A stretch of DNA of 15,222 bases from JASFYU01 sp045046905 (GTDB lineage: Bacteria; Bacteroidota; Bacteroidia; Flavobacteriales; Flavobacteriaceae): positions 1 to 15,222 of the forward strand of contig JASFYU010000134.1 of assembly GCA_045046905.1 (NCBI GenBank), in the 5' to 3' direction. The position numbers and the translations under genes were made by a program. The notes beneath the pieces were generated by a model. That model was not told where the DNA came from. It saw nothing but the letters and a program-made list of their open reading frames with translations, and made no database searches. Below are positions 15,071 to 15,222 of the stretch, in pieces (the first letter of the stretch is position 1; the number at the start of each line of letters is the position of its first letter).

Positions 15071-15112
15071 AGGTAGAACTCCAACAAATTCTTATGAACT
15101 TGAGTTCTACCT
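15071..15112 (+). terminator. 11-bp inverted repeat downstream of the DUF3298 gene
   Basis: AGGTAGAACTC (15071-15081) and GAGTTCTACCT (15102-15112) are perfect reverse complements around a 20-nt loop, 23 nt after the stop codon. There is no T-run behind it, so it may be a 3' stabilising hairpin or a binding site rather than a standard intrinsic terminator. Confidence 0.5.
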
Positions 15113-15185
15113 CAACCCAAGGGTATTAACCTGAGTTAGACCTAAGGTTTAATCTACAGAATACAAATAAAAGCTAAGATTTGAA

Positions 15186-15222
15186 ATGGAAAATTTGAAG
15201 GAATATCTGGATATTTCAAAAA
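15186..15222 (+). CDS. Possible start of a further gene, cut by the window end
   Basis: An ATG at 15186 opens a frame (MENLKEYLDISK) that stays open to the last base. Twelve codons are too few to identify a family. The upstream sequence is A-rich but has no clear -7 element. It is mentioned only as a candidate partial gene. Confidence 0.25.
   Translation, partial: MENLKEYLDISK

Overview
The window looks like a piece of a marine-type Flavobacteriaceae (Bacteroidota) chromosome. The evidence is AT-rich DNA, no Shine-Dalgarno-like sites but A-rich leaders, several exact matches to the Bacteroidota -7 element TAnnTTTG upstream of start codons, a long Bacteroidota-type LspA, a DksA-family protein that has lost its zinc cysteines, a type 2 IleRS, and a TonB-dependent receptor with an N-terminal carboxypeptidase-regulatory-like domain. 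The first 17 bases are not genomic. They match the 3' end of the Illumina TruSeq read-2 adapter, so the sequence begins at an assembly edge and truncates uvrC.

Layout, left to right. (1) 18-897, minus: the N-terminal half of uvrC. (2) 898-1484: a divergent AT-rich region with a 14-bp palindrome and a possible 28-residue membrane microprotein. (3) 1485-2054, plus: 5-formyltetrahydrofolate cyclo-ligase, convergent with the next block. (4) 2078-7478, minus: ileS, dksA-like, a secreted beta-helical protein and lspA. ileS and dksA are 5 nt apart; lspA has its own -7 element with an adjacent dyad. (5) 7766-8122, plus: a small lipoprotein with LEA-like 11-residue repeats, followed by a 138-bp MITE-like palindromic element. 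(6) 8313-12879, minus: gdhA, a 27-bp perfect inverted repeat, recO, and a TonB-dependent receptor whose start overlaps recO. (7) 12994-14151, minus: a trans-sulfuration PLP enzyme. (8) 14307-15047, plus: a DUF4163/DUF3298 lipoprotein divergent from it, then a hairpin and possibly the first codons of another gene.

The genes are mostly housekeeping: DNA repair (UvrC, RecO), folate salvage, lipoprotein maturation (LspA, whose likely substrates include the two lipoproteins here), isoleucine charging, nitrogen assimilation (GdhA) and sulfur amino acid metabolism. Envelope genes are interspersed. I see no defence island, CRISPR array, tRNA, rRNA, prophage or transposase gene, and no clear previously undescribed multi-gene system.

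The observations most worth a second look are: the swapped GXHH active-site motif of IleRS; the long inverted repeat between gdhA and recO, whose arms each carry an outward-facing TAnnTTTG; the MITE-like element; the 28-residue microprotein; and the dyads sitting on the lspA and gdhA promoters.
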